DNA of 64,000 nt. Origin: Woeseiaceae bacterium (lineage in GTDB: Bacteria > Pseudomonadota > Gammaproteobacteria > Steroidobacterales > Woeseiaceae). The DNA lies in contig JANQLK010000025.1 of assembly GCA_028280615.1 (NCBI GenBank), forward strand, positions 37,076-101,075, read 5' to 3'. Shown here in pieces: positions 36,120-44,809 of this stretch. A program made the translations under genes and the position numbers. The notes below the pieces were generated by a model. The model made no database searches, was not told where the DNA came from, and was given only the letters and a program-made list of their open reading frames with translations. The first letter of the stretch is position 1; the number at the start of each line of letters is the position of its first letter.

Positions 36120-38510
36120 TTGCGTCGCGTGCTGTTCCGGCTGGCGTCGCTCGCGGCGCTCCTCGCGATCCTGGCGCTTGTCTTCGCCTACCTGGCCGTG
36201 CGCGGCAGTCTGCCCGAGCTGGACGGCAGGATCGAGGTCGCTGGGCTCCGCGCCGAGGCGACGATTGCACGGGACTCGCGGGGCGTGCCCGTCATCGCGG
36301 CCTCGTCGCGCGCGGATCTCGCCTTCGCGACGGGCTATGCGCATGGCCAGGATCGCTTCTTCCAGATGGATCTGATCCGCCGCCAGGCCGCGGGCGAGCT
36401 CTCGGAGCTGTTCGGGCCGGATGCGTTCGACGCCGACAGACGATTCCGCCTGCACCGTTTTCGCGCGCGTGCCGAGCTGGTCCTGTCGCTGCAAGACGAT
36501 GACGACCGGGCGATCGTCGCGGCCTACGCGGACGGCGTCAATGCGGGGCTTAAGGGCCTCGCGGCGCGGCCGTTCGAGTACCTGCTGCTCGGGAAGACGC
36601 CCGACGCGTGGCGCGCGGAGGACTCGATACTCGTCGTGTATGCGATGTTCATGCAGCTCAACGACGAGCGTGCGCGCCGCGACGTCCGGCGCGGCTACCT
36701 GTATCGCATGCTGCCGCCCGACGTGTTCGACTGGCTCTACCCGGACGGCACGCCGCTCGACGCGCCGCTGATGGGCGATGCCCGCGAGACCGCGGCCGTG
36801 CCGCCCGCCGAGCTCTATTCCGTGCGCGAGTCGGCCGGCGTGCCGCCGCCGGCGGGCGAGCGCGGCAAGTTCAGCGTTCCGGGCAGCAACAACTGGGCGG
36901 TGAGCGGTGAGCTCACGGCGACCGGCCGCGCCATGGTGGCCAATGACATGCACCTGGGCTTGAGGGCGCCGAATATCTACTACCGCGCACGCCTCGTGCA
37001 GACCGGAGACCAGCCGCGCGACGTGTCCGGCGTCATGCTCCCGGGCACGCCGTTCGTCGTGGCCGGCAGCAACGGCCGGGTCGCGTGGGGATACACGAAC
37101 AGCTACGGCGACTGGTCTGACGCGATCAGGCTCAAGCCCGGCGCGGAACCGGGCAGTTACCGGACGCTCGGCGGCGATCGCCTGTTCGAGCGGCACGTCG
37201 AGACCATCCGCGTCGCCGGCGCCGAAGACCGGGACTTCACGGTGCGCGAGACGATCTGGGGTCCCGTCGACGACGCTGTAGCCTACCCGGACGGCGAGAT
37301 CGCAATCAGCTGGACCGCGCACGACCCCCGAGCCGTGAACCTCAATATCCTGAAACTCGAGACGGCGGCCAGCGCCTCGGCGGCAATGGACATCGCCAAT
37401 GTCATGGGCATCCCGCCGCAGAATTTCGTCGTCGGCGACGCCGACGGCCACATAGGCTGGACGATCGCTGGGCGCATCCCGGTCCGCGGCGACTACGATG
37501 CGCGCGTTCCGGCCGACTGGAGCGAATCCGGGGGCTGGACGGGTTGGCGCAAGCCTTCGGAGTACCCGCGTATTGCCGACCCCGACGGCGGCCGCATCTG
37601 GACGGCCAATTCTCGTGTGGCCGACGGCGAGGCGCTCGAGATCATCGGCGACGGCGGCTACGATCTCGCCGCACGCACGCGCCAGATTCGCGACAATCTC
37701 GTTGAACGCGATCGCTTCACGGCCGAGACCATGCTCGAAATCCAGCTCGACGATCGCGCGCTGCTGCTGTCGCGCTGGCGCGACCTGCTGCTGGCGACGC
37801 TCGACGAGGCCGTGATCGCGGACGATCCGCGGCTCGCGGAGTACCGGCGGCTCGTTCACGACTGGCATCCGCGCGCCGTGCCGAACTCGGTCGGTTACCG
37901 GCTCGTGCGCGGTTTTCGCCTCGAGGTTCGCAAACGCGCGTTCTACGGGCTCATGGGGCCGGTGCGCGACTACTACGGCCGCGATGTCGATCCGCTGATC
38001 GGCAACCAGTTCGAGGGTCCGCTCTGGCAGCTCGTCAACGAGCGGCCCGCGCATCTCCTGTCCGGCGAGTACGCGGACTGGGATGCGCTGCTTGTCTCGT
38101 CCGCACAGGCGCACATCGACTGGCTCGAGGCGCGCTATCCCGGCCCGCTGGCGGAACGCAGCTGGGGCGAGTATCAGACTGCCACGATCCGCCATCCCTT
38201 GAGCCGCGCTCTGCCGATTCTGTCCGGCTGGTTGAACATGCCGCGCGACCAGCTGAGCGGCGACGACAACATGCCGCGCGCGCAAAGCCCGGGTTTCGGT
38301 GCGTCCGAGCGGTTTTCGGTGTCCCCGGGGGACGAGGCGAACGGCATCCTGCACATGCCGACGGGCCAGAGCGGCCACCCGTTGTCGCCTTTCTACCGCG
38401 CCGGCCACGAGGACTGGGTGGCCGGCCGGCCGAGCCCCTTCCTGCCGGGCCCGGCCGCGCATACGCTGACGCTGTCACCCGCAGGCGGTACACTGGTCGA
38501 TCCGGAGTGA
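36120..38510 (+). CDS. penicillin acylase family (Ntn) hydrolase
   Basis: A 796-residue protein. An N-terminal hydrophobic segment (residues 8-27) acts as signal or anchor. The alpha-chain region is followed by the autocleavage site VPGSNNWAVSG, giving Ser256 (codon 36885-36887) as the new N-terminal nucleophile. The beta chain then runs to the end (GSNGRVAWGYTNSYGDWSD is typical). Family members hydrolyse amide bonds in penicillins, acyl-homoserine lactones or other N-acyl compounds; the substrate cannot be told here. The start is TTG 36120, supported by CCGGAG seven bases upstream inside the end of pyk, so it is probably cotranscribed with pyk. Confidence 0.88.
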   Translation: MRRVLFRLASLAALLAILALVFAYLAVRGSLPELDGRIEVAGLRAEATIARDSRGVPVIAASSRADLAFATGYAHGQDRFFQMDLIRRQAAGELSELFGPDAFDADRRFRLHRFRARAELVLSLQDDDDRAIVAAYADGVNAGLKGLAARPFEYLLLGKTPDAWRAEDSILVVYAMFMQLNDERARRDVRRGYLYRMLPPDVFDWLYPDGTPLDAPLMGDARETAAVPPAELYSVRESAGVPPPAGERGKFSVPGSNNWAVSGELTATGRAMVANDMHLGLRAPNIYYRARLVQTGDQPRDVSGVMLPGTPFVVAGSNGRVAWGYTNSYGDWSDAIRLKPGAEPGSYRTLGGDRLFERHVETIRVAGAEDRDFTVRETIWGPVDDAVAYPDGEIAISWTAHDPRAVNLNILKLETAASASAAMDIANVMGIPPQNFVVGDADGHIGWTIAGRIPVRGDYDARVPADWSESGGWTGWRKPSEYPRIADPDGGRIWTANSRVADGEALEIIGDGGYDLAARTRQIRDNLVERDRFTAETMLEIQLDDRALLLSRWRDLLLATLDEAVIADDPRLAEYRRLVHDWHPRAVPNSVGYRLVRGFRLEVRKRAFYGLMGPVRDYYGRDVDPLIGNQFEGPLWQLVNERPAHLLSGEYADWDALLVSSAQAHIDWLEARYPGPLAERSWGEYQTATIRHPLSRALPILSGWLNMPRDQLSGDDNMPRAQSPGFGASERFSVSPGDEANGILHMPTGQSGHPLSPFYRAGHEDWVAGRPSPFLPGPAAHTLTLSPAGGTLVDPE

Positions 38511-38547
38511 GCGCCGGACCACCGATGCACGGGCCAGAAAGGCGAGC

Positions 38548-39408
38548 ATGAGCAACAATCGATTCGAAGGGACCAATAGCTACATCGCGACGGACGACCT
38601 GAAGATGGCCGTCAATGCCGCGGTGACCCTCGAGCGCCCGATACTCGTCAAGGGGGAGCCCGGCACGGGCAAGACCCAGCTCGCCATGGAGGTCGCCGGA
38701 AGCCTCGGCCTGCCGCTCTACGAATGGCACATCAAGTCGACGACCAAGGCGCAGCAGGGCCTGTACGAATACGACGCCGTTGCGCGCCTCAGGGATTCGC
38801 AGCTCGGCGACGAGAAGGTGCATGACATCGCGAACTACATCGTCCGCGGCAAGGTGTGGGAAGCGTTCGAGTCGGAACAGAGGCCGGTCCTTTTGATCGA
38901 CGAGATTGACAAGGCGGACATCGAATTTCCCAACGATCTGCTGCAGGAACTCGACCGCATGGAGTTCTTCGTCTACGAAACGAAGACCGTGGTCAAAGCC
39001 CGCCACCGGCCGATCATTGTAATCACGAGCAACAACGAGAAAGAACTGCCGGACGCGTTCCTGCGCCGCTGCTTCTTCCACTACATCAAGTTCCCGGACA
39101 AGGAGACGATGGCGTCCATCGTCGACGTGCATTTCCCGGGACTCAAGAAACAGCTGCTGAACGAGGCGCTCAACGCCTTTTACAAAGTGCGCGAAGTTCC
39201 CGGGGTCAAGAAGAAGCCGTCGACGTCCGAGCTGCTCGACTGGATCAAGCTGCTCCTGGCCGAGGACATTCCGCCCGAGGCGCTCAAAAGCGACGATCCG
39301 CGCAAGGCGATTCCGCCGCTGTACGGCGCTTTGTTGAAAAACGAGCAGGACGTGCACCTGTTCGAACGCCTGGTGTTCCTCGATCGCAAGGCCGGCGGTC
39401 CCGCCTAG
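38548..39408 (+). CDS. MoxR-type AAA+ ATPase
   Basis: A 286-residue AAA+ ATPase. The Walker A is GEPGTGKTQ near residues 37-45, Walker B is VLLIDEIDKAD near 112-122, and the sensor-1 stretch reads IIVITSNNEKELPDAFLRRC. This is the MoxR/CoxD-type group, whose members act with VWA-domain partners to remodel or insert metal cofactors into target proteins. The VWA partner begins four bases after its stop. No obvious target enzyme is next to it; the penicillin-acylase family protein is only a neighbour. Confidence 0.92.
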   Translation: MSNNRFEGTNSYIATDDLKMAVNAAVTLERPILVKGEPGTGKTQLAMEVAGSLGLPLYEWHIKSTTKAQQGLYEYDAVARLRDSQLGDEKVHDIANYIVRGKVWEAFESEQRPVLLIDEIDKADIEFPNDLLQELDRMEFFVYETKTVVKARHRPIIVITSNNEKELPDAFLRRCFFHYIKFPDKETMASIVDVHFPGLKKQLLNEALNAFYKVREVPGVKKKPSTSELLDWIKLLLAEDIPPEALKSDDPRKAIPPLYGALLKNEQDVHLFERLVFLDRKAGGPA

Positions 39409-39412
39409 TCCC

Positions 39413-40588
39413 GTGCTGATCCCGTTCTTCTTCATGCTTCGTGACGGCGGCATGAAAACGTCGATTACCGAGTTGTTGACGTTGCACCAGGCCCTCAAAT
39501 GCGGGCTGCCCGGGCACAGCGTGGACGACTTCTACTATCTCGCGCGGGCGACCCTCGTCAAAGACGAATCCGACCTCGATCGTTTCGATCGAATCTTCGG
39601 TGCCTACTTCAAGGGCATCGAAGACTCGCTTGACGACCTGTTCGGCGACGTTCCGGACGACTGGCTGCAACACTCCGCGGAACTCAATCTCAGCGAGGAG
39701 GAGCGCGCGGAGATCGAGGCCATGGGCGGTTTCGACAAGCTCATGGAGGCGTTGCGGCAGCGGTTCGAAGAGCAGAACGAACGCCACGAAGGCGGCAACA
39801 AGTGGATCGGCACCGCGGGAACCTCTCCGTTCGGCGCCTACGGATTCAATCCCGAGGGCGTGCGCATGGGGCAGGCCGGGTCGCGCAACCGCAGTGCCGT
39901 GAAGGTGTGGGACCAGCGCGCCTACCGTAACCTCGACGACTCGGTGGAACTCGGCACCCGCAACATCAAGATCGCGCTTCGGCGGCTCAGAAAATTCGCG
40001 CGGGAAGGCGCGGCCGACCAGCTGGACCTCGATGACACGATCGACAAGACGGCCCGTAACGCGGGTCTTCTCGACATTCGCATGGTGCCCGAGCGGCACA
40101 ACGCCGTGAAGCTCCTGCTGTGCCTCGACGTCGGCGGTTCAATGGACGACCACGTGCGGGTCTGCGAGGAACTGTTCTCGGCGGCGCGCAGCGAGTTCAA
40201 GCACCTCGAGTACTTCTATTTCCACAACTTCATCTACGAGTCGATGTGGAAGGACAACCGGCGCCGTCACCAGGAACGCATGCCGACGCTCGACATCACG
40301 CACAAGTACGGCTCCGACTACAAGCTCGTATTCGTCGGCGACGCGACGATGAGTCCCTACGAGATCGTGTACGCGGGCGGCAGCGTCGAGCACTGGAACG
40401 AGGAACCGGGCGCCGTCTGGATGAGGCGGCTACTCAACACCTACCCGAAGGCGATCTGGTTGAACCCGGAACCCGTCGCGCGCTGGGACTACACGCCCTC
40501 GGTCAAGCTGACCCGCGAACTCATGGACGACCGCATGTACCCGCTGACGATCGCGGGCCTGGACGAGGGAATCAGGAGCCTTCAGTAG
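39413..40588 (+). CDS. VWA domain protein, CoxE-like partner of MoxR
   Basis: A 391-residue soluble protein starting at GTG 39413. The N-terminal half is helical and charged. The C-terminal von Willebrand A domain begins KLLLCLDVGGSMDDH near residue 228, giving the metal-ion-dependent adhesion pattern D-x-G-x-S, and continues with FVGDATMSPYE. It belongs with CoxE-like and YehP-like VWA proteins that pair with MoxR ATPases. Tight spacing to the ATPase gene supports one functional unit acting as a chaperone for an unidentified target. The 3' end overlaps the convergent peroxiredoxin gene by 17 bases. Confidence 0.9.
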   Translation: MLIPFFFMLRDGGMKTSITELLTLHQALKCGLPGHSVDDFYYLARATLVKDESDLDRFDRIFGAYFKGIEDSLDDLFGDVPDDWLQHSAELNLSEEERAEIEAMGGFDKLMEALRQRFEEQNERHEGGNKWIGTAGTSPFGAYGFNPEGVRMGQAGSRNRSAVKVWDQRAYRNLDDSVELGTRNIKIALRRLRKFAREGAADQLDLDDTIDKTARNAGLLDIRMVPERHNAVKLLLCLDVGGSMDDHVRVCEELFSAARSEFKHLEYFYFHNFIYESMWKDNRRRHQERMPTLDITHKYGSDYKLVFVGDATMSPYEIVYAGGSVEHWNEEPGAVWMRRLLNTYPKAIWLNPEPVARWDYTPSVKLTRELMDDRMYPLTIAGLDEGIRSLQ

Positions 40589-41117
40589 CCTCGCGGCCGG
40601 CCAGCCGGTCGAGATCGGCCAGCACTTCGTCCGAGTGTGAATCCGGCTTCACTTTCGTGTAGTGCTTCGCGATGTTGCCCTGCGGATCGATGATGAACGT
40701 CTGCCGCTTCGCAACGGTCATCCCGAGCATCCGCGTCTTGACGCCGTAGGCGTCGGCCGCCGTGCCTTCAGTGTCGGCCAGCAGCGTGAACGGCAGCCCG
40801 TGGTTTTCGGCGAAGGCCTTGTGCGACTCGGCATCGTCGAGACTCACGCCCAGGATGACCGCATTGCGCTCGCGGTACGCGAAAATGTTGTCGCGAAACT
40901 CGCAGGCCTCGGTCGTGCAGCCTGGCGTCTCGTCCTTGGGGTAGAAGTACAGGACCACCCAGCGATCCCGGTAATCCTCGAGCGAATGCAACTGGCCGTT
41001 CTGGTCGGACAGTTCGAATTCGGGGGCCGGCTGGCCTACGGTCAGGTCCGCGGCGTGCGCGGCGGCGCCGAAGATCCCTAAGGCGAGAGCCACCAGCGCG
41101 GTGATTGGCTTGGTCAT
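40572..41117 (-). CDS. exported Bcp/PrxQ-type peroxiredoxin
   Basis: A 181-residue thiol peroxidase with a cleavable signal peptide (TKPITALVALALGIFGAAAHA). The catalytic motif is TPGCTTEACEFRD: the first cysteine is the peroxidatic one and the second, five residues later, is the usual PrxQ resolving cysteine. It reduces hydrogen peroxide and organic peroxides with thioredoxin-like donors. Most Bcp proteins are cytoplasmic, so a secreted version is notable; the thioredoxin-like protein at the left of the window is a conceivable but unlinked donor. I chose ATG 41117 because it begins the signal peptide. Confidence 0.88.
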   Translation of the reverse strand: MTKPITALVALALGIFGAAAHAADLTVGQPAPEFELSDQNGQLHSLEDYRDRWVVLYFYPKDETPGCTTEACEFRDNIFAYRERNAVILGVSLDDAESHKAFAENHGLPFTLLADTEGTAADAYGVKTRMLGMTVAKRQTFIIDPQGNIAKHYTKVKPDSHSDEVLADLDRLAGREATEGS

Positions 41118-41203
41118 TGCAAATTCCAGGCAGGTCAGTTCCGCAAAGTATAATACGACGCGGTCGGTTGACACGAACGCTCCGCAAACGTGACGATTTC
41201 GAC

Positions 41204-42454
41204 GTGCCGGATACGAACTCGCCAGCCCTGCCAAAAACCGCGCTCGTGCTGCCGGGCGGCGGCGCGCGTGGAGCGTTCCAGGTGGGCGTGCTCAAGGCCG
41301 TCGCCGAGCTCTGCCCCCGGGGCACGATCAATCCGTTCCCGATCATCAGCGGCACGTCGGCGGGCGCCGTCAACGCCGTCGTGTTGGCGTCCAAAGCGCG
41401 CCGCTTCAGGGTCGCCGCGGCCGAACTCGAGCACGTCTGGGGCAATTTCCGCTGCGATCAGGTCTATCGCACCGACGGTTGGACGATGTTCAGGAGCAGC
41501 GTGCGCTGGATGATGTCGATGATCTCGGGCGGGTTGGTCAGGTTTCCGCCCTCGATGCTCGACAATTCGCCGCTGCGCGCCCTCCTGAGCCGAAACGTCC
41601 GCTTTCCGCGCATCCAGACGGCGCTCGATTCCGGCTGGCTCGAAGCCGTCGCGATTACGGCCGCAGGTTACGCGTCCGCGCGCTCCACGTCGTTTTTCCA
41701 GGCGGCGCCGAACCATCCGGACTGGTCGCGGACGCGCCGCCAGGGTATCCGGACGCGTCTCAACCTCGACCACGTCATGGGCAGCATCGCCGTGCCGATG
41801 ATGTTTCCCCCGGTCCGGATTCGCGGCGAGTACTTCGGCGACGGCGCCATGCGCCAGGCGACGCCGCTGAGCCCGGCGATCCACCTCGGCGCCGATCGCA
41901 TTCTCGTGATCGGTATCCGCAACGAGATGGCGGACCGCACGCCGGACGCAAGCCATCCGCAGGCGTATCCGACCTTTGCCCAGATTGCAGGCTACACGCT
42001 GGATGCACTGTTTATGGACGGACTCTACTCCGATCTCGAACGCATGACTCGCATCAACCAGATGCTCGATGCGGTACCCGACGACGAGGAGACGGGCGTG
42101 CTTGCGGAGATGCGGGCGATCGACACGATGGTTATCGTGCCGAGCGACGACCTACGCGAAGTCGCCTATGACTACCGCAAGGAGCTGCCGATGGCCGTCA
42201 GGGCATTGTTTCGCGGTATCGGCGGCGGGCGCAGCACCGAGGGAAGGCTGCTGTCGTATCTCCTGTTCGAGTCGGAGTACACACGGGCCCTGATCGACCT
42301 GGGCTACAAGAACGCCATGTCCGTCAAGGACGAGCTCAGGGCGTTCATTTCCGCAGAGCCTGTTGCGCGGCTGTTCGCGCCGAGCTGGGTGCAGCATGAC
42401 CTCGTTGCGGTGCACGGGGACTTGCGCGACACGAGCAGCCGGTTCATAGCCTAG
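41204..42454 (+). CDS. patatin-like phospholipase
   Basis: A protein of about 416 residues. The oxyanion loop GGGARGAFQVG lies close to the N-terminus, the nucleophile serine is in SGTSAGAVNAV, and the second catalytic residue is in FGDGAMRQ (the DGA motif). The catalytic dyad is therefore complete. Such enzymes cleave acyl groups from phospholipids. The start is uncertain: GTG 41204 gives the usual short N-terminus, TTG 41168 is another in-frame choice, and neither has a good ribosome site. A TATAAT box at 41149-41154 lies just upstream. It is divergent from the peroxiredoxin gene. Confidence 0.88.
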   Translation: MPDTNSPALPKTALVLPGGGARGAFQVGVLKAVAELCPRGTINPFPIISGTSAGAVNAVVLASKARRFRVAAAELEHVWGNFRCDQVYRTDGWTMFRSSVRWMMSMISGGLVRFPPSMLDNSPLRALLSRNVRFPRIQTALDSGWLEAVAITAAGYASARSTSFFQAAPNHPDWSRTRRQGIRTRLNLDHVMGSIAVPMMFPPVRIRGEYFGDGAMRQATPLSPAIHLGADRILVIGIRNEMADRTPDASHPQAYPTFAQIAGYTLDALFMDGLYSDLERMTRINQMLDAVPDDEETGVLAEMRAIDTMVIVPSDDLREVAYDYRKELPMAVRALFRGIGGGRSTEGRLLSYLLFESEYTRALIDLGYKNAMSVKDELRAFISAEPVARLFAPSWVQHDLVAVHGDLRDTSSRFIA

Positions 42455-42470
42455 CGGTATTCGTTCGTCG

Positions 42471-42498
42471 CGCGAATCGGTCACGGATGCGGGCTAGC
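42471..42498. repeat. gene-end hairpin repeat after the patatin gene
   Basis: CGCGAATCGGTCACGGATGCGGG and following bases match 23160-23187 at 25 of 28 positions. It overlaps the end of the convergent membrane-protein gene. The stem is weaker here than at the other copies. See the waaA end palindrome for the related perfect form. Confidence 0.5.
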
Positions 42499-42976
42499 GG
42501 CGGCTAATGCGTGGCTTTGCGCCGAACCAGAATGCAGCCGCGGCGAATCCCCCCGACAGGGAGAACCCGGCCAGCGAGTCCATAGTCCCTGCGATGATCG
42601 ACCAGAATGATTCATCGCCGTCATCCATGGCAGGAACGACGATCCAGGCCATGTAGATCGCGAAACCGGCCAGCACGCCCGCGATCGTGATCGTGAAGAC
42701 GTTGGCAGCACCGAGCCGCCCGAGGACCGCAACCAGTGGCACACCGAGCAACAGCCCGGCCAAGGATGCAATGGCGATGCCGACGATTGAGAGCAGCAAG
42801 ACGGCCGACATCCATTCGAACACGGTACCGCCGTTCGACAGAAAACCGAGGGTTGTCCAGAGCAATGCCGCTGGAGGCGCCGAGAGTATGCAGCACGCAA
42901 GGCCGCGAAGGAGGTCAACTTGCTGTCTGTGGCGTGCCAAAGAACTGCCTCTTGTATTGCACATCGAGTCGAGCAT
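42494..42976 (-). CDS. predicted multi-pass membrane protein, unknown
   Basis: A 160-residue protein with about four hydrophobic segments: near residues 25-48, 53-85, 92-112 and 135-150. An acidic stretch (PAMDDGDESF) lies between the third and fourth. I recognise no family. The start ATG 42976 has no strong ribosome site, and codon use is less GC-biased than the neighbours (more A and T at third positions), which may mean a recent arrival or a weakly expressed gene. It is convergent with the patatin gene. Confidence 0.5.
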   Translation of the reverse strand: MLDSMCNTRGSSLARHRQQVDLLRGLACCILSAPPAALLWTTLGFLSNGGTVFEWMSAVLLLSIVGIAIASLAGLLLGVPLVAVLGRLGAANVFTITIAGVLAGFAIYMAWIVVPAMDDGDESFWSIIAGTMDSLAGFSLSGGFAAAAFWFGAKPRISRR

Positions 42977-43077
42977 TTGCAGCCGACGGCCCGATCACGA
43001 TCTGTTTGGAAATCGCTTCGAACGTCTTCAACAGCATAGCGGACCGGCACGCGCTTGCCGCGACCGTTCGGCGTCGG

Positions 43078-43386
43078 TCAGGGTTTCCTCAGGTACAGCG
43101 CGGCGGCAACGATACAACCGAGCGCGATCAGTGCGGCCAGCCAGAGGTCCACGCGCTGCAATCGAAACAACAGCGGCGAAACGAGGCATGCACTGATCGC
43201 GAGGTACACGGTGAGAATCCCGCGCCGATAGCGTCCCGACAGAATCGTGAACACGGCAGCGACGCCCGCGAGGCCGGACAGAAACAGGGCCGGCACGAAC
43301 GGGCCCGCGCTCGGAATCAGGGCCGCGGCTGCGAGGGCCAGCGCGAGATTGGCAAGGAAATCCATCGATTTCCGCTGCATTGGCAT
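43078..43386 (-). CDS. small three-helix membrane protein, unknown
   Basis: A 102-residue protein with three hydrophobic segments, about residues 10-28, 32-50 and 62-98 (the last may be two helices). The N-terminus is short and basic (MQRKSMDFLANL). No family recognised. It lies between mgtE and the other small membrane protein on the same strand; the 101-base gap to the latter makes a shared transcript possible. Confidence 0.5.
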   Translation of the reverse strand: MPMQRKSMDFLANLALALAAAALIPSAGPFVPALFLSGLAGVAAVFTILSGRYRRGILTVYLAISACLVSPLLFRLQRVDLWLAALIALGCIVAAALYLRKP

Positions 43387-43438
43387 CGGTCCACTTCAGA
43401 AAACGCTTGCGGCGACGTCTCCGAAGCGCTCGGGGTAT

Positions 43439-44788
43439 TCAAAGCAACACAATAGCGCCCAGGCCGAGAAATGCCATGTAGCCGACGACATCCGTCACGG
43501 TCGTCAACACGACGCCGCCCGCGAGCGCCGGGTCGATGCTCATGCGCCTGAGCACGAGCGGGATCGAGAATCCGGAGACAGCGGCCGTGACGAGGTTGAT
43601 GACCATCGCAGCGGCAATCACGGCGCCGAGTTCCCAGTCGCCGAACCAGAGGTAGGTTGCGAGCGCCACTATAACGGCCCAGCCGGCGCCGTTAAGGAGA
43701 CCGACAGCCAGTTCTTTCCTGAGGATGCCGCGCGCGTTGGCGGTGTCGATCTGGCCGAGCGCCATGGCGCGCGTGATGATCGTCAGCGACTGCGTACCCG
43801 CCACGCCGCCCATGCTCGGCACGACGGGCATGAGGACGGCCAGCAGCACGACCTTGTCGATCGTCGACTGGAACAGGTCAACGACCGAGGCTGCAAGGAA
43901 CGCCGTCAAGAGGTTTACGCCGAGCCATACGGCGCGGCGGCGCGAGCTTCTCAAGACCGGCGCGAACATGTCGTCGTCTTCGTCGAGACCCGCCGCGCTC
44001 ATCAGCGAGTGCTCGGCTTCGTCGCGAATCACGTCGACGACGTCATCGACCGTGATTCGGCCGAGCAGGCGTTGCTCGTCGTCCACGACGGGCGCTGACA
44101 GCAGGTCGCGATCCTCGAATTCGCGGGCGACCTCGATCGTCGGCATGGTCGCCGGGATCGGCATGCCCTCGGTCGACATGCTGGCCGCGACCAGGCTTTC
44201 TTCGTCCCCGGTCAGGAGCCGGGACAGGTACAGCGAACCCAGGTACTCGTTGCGGCGATTGACGACGAACAGCGCATCGGTACCGTCGGGCACTTCGCCC
44301 CGGGCGCGCAGGTAGCGCAGCACGACGCCGAGCGTGACGTCCGGGCGCACGGTCACGACGTCGACGTTCATGAGGCCGCCGGCCGAGTTCTGGTCGTAGG
44401 CCAGAACCGTGGCGAGACGCTCGCGGTCCTGGTTATCGAGCGACAGCACGACCTCGCGGGTCACGGTCTCCGGCAGGTCGGCCAGCAGGTCGGCGAGGTC
44501 GTCAACCTGCATGCCGCCCATTGCAGCGACGAGCTCCTCGATCGGCATGCCCTCGATCAGGTCGTCACGGATTTCATCGCCGAGCTCAACGAGTACCTCG
44601 CCCTCGGCTTCCTCGTCGACCATGTCCCAGACAAGAGCGCGCTGGCCGCGCGGCAGCGACTCGAGCAGCCGTGCGAGCTCACCCGGGTGCAGGCTGTTGA
44701 CGATCAGCCGCGCCGTGCGCAGCCGTCCGGTTCCGAGCTGCTCGCGCAGGAGGTCGAGGTCGAGATTCGTCTGCCCGGCTGTCTGCAT
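43439..44788 (-). CDS. mgtE: MgtE magnesium channel
   Basis: A 449-residue Mg2+ channel of the inner membrane. The N-terminal MgtE_N superhelix (residues about 30-130, with LADLLADLPETV) is followed by two CBS domains (about 135-255) that sense cytosolic Mg2+. Five membrane helices complete it (about 285-449), including the pore region PVVPSMGGVAGTQSLT. All parts are present. It follows rapZ by 21 bases, closing the rpoN-hpf-ptsN-rapZ cluster; an mgtE in this position is also seen in Pseudomonas-type genomes. Confidence 0.96.
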   Translation of the reverse strand: MQTAGQTNLDLDLLREQLGTGRLRTARLIVNSLHPGELARLLESLPRGQRALVWDMVDEEAEGEVLVELGDEIRDDLIEGMPIEELVAAMGGMQVDDLADLLADLPETVTREVVLSLDNQDRERLATVLAYDQNSAGGLMNVDVVTVRPDVTLGVVLRYLRARGEVPDGTDALFVVNRRNEYLGSLYLSRLLTGDEESLVAASMSTEGMPIPATMPTIEVAREFEDRDLLSAPVVDDEQRLLGRITVDDVVDVIRDEAEHSLMSAAGLDEDDDMFAPVLRSSRRRAVWLGVNLLTAFLAASVVDLFQSTIDKVVLLAVLMPVVPSMGGVAGTQSLTIITRAMALGQIDTANARGILRKELAVGLLNGAGWAVIVALATYLWFGDWELGAVIAAAMVINLVTAAVSGFSIPLVLRRMSIDPALAGGVVLTTVTDVVGYMAFLGLGAIVLL

Positions 44789-44809
44789 GTCTGGTCTTTG
44801 AGACCGCTG

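Noticed and set aside
36099..38462. 787-codon open frame on the minus strand opposite the penicillin-acylase family gene
   Set aside because: The plus-strand frame has a family-specific autocleavage site and motifs. The antisense frame is arginine- and valine-rich with no motif, as expected from third-base GC bias.
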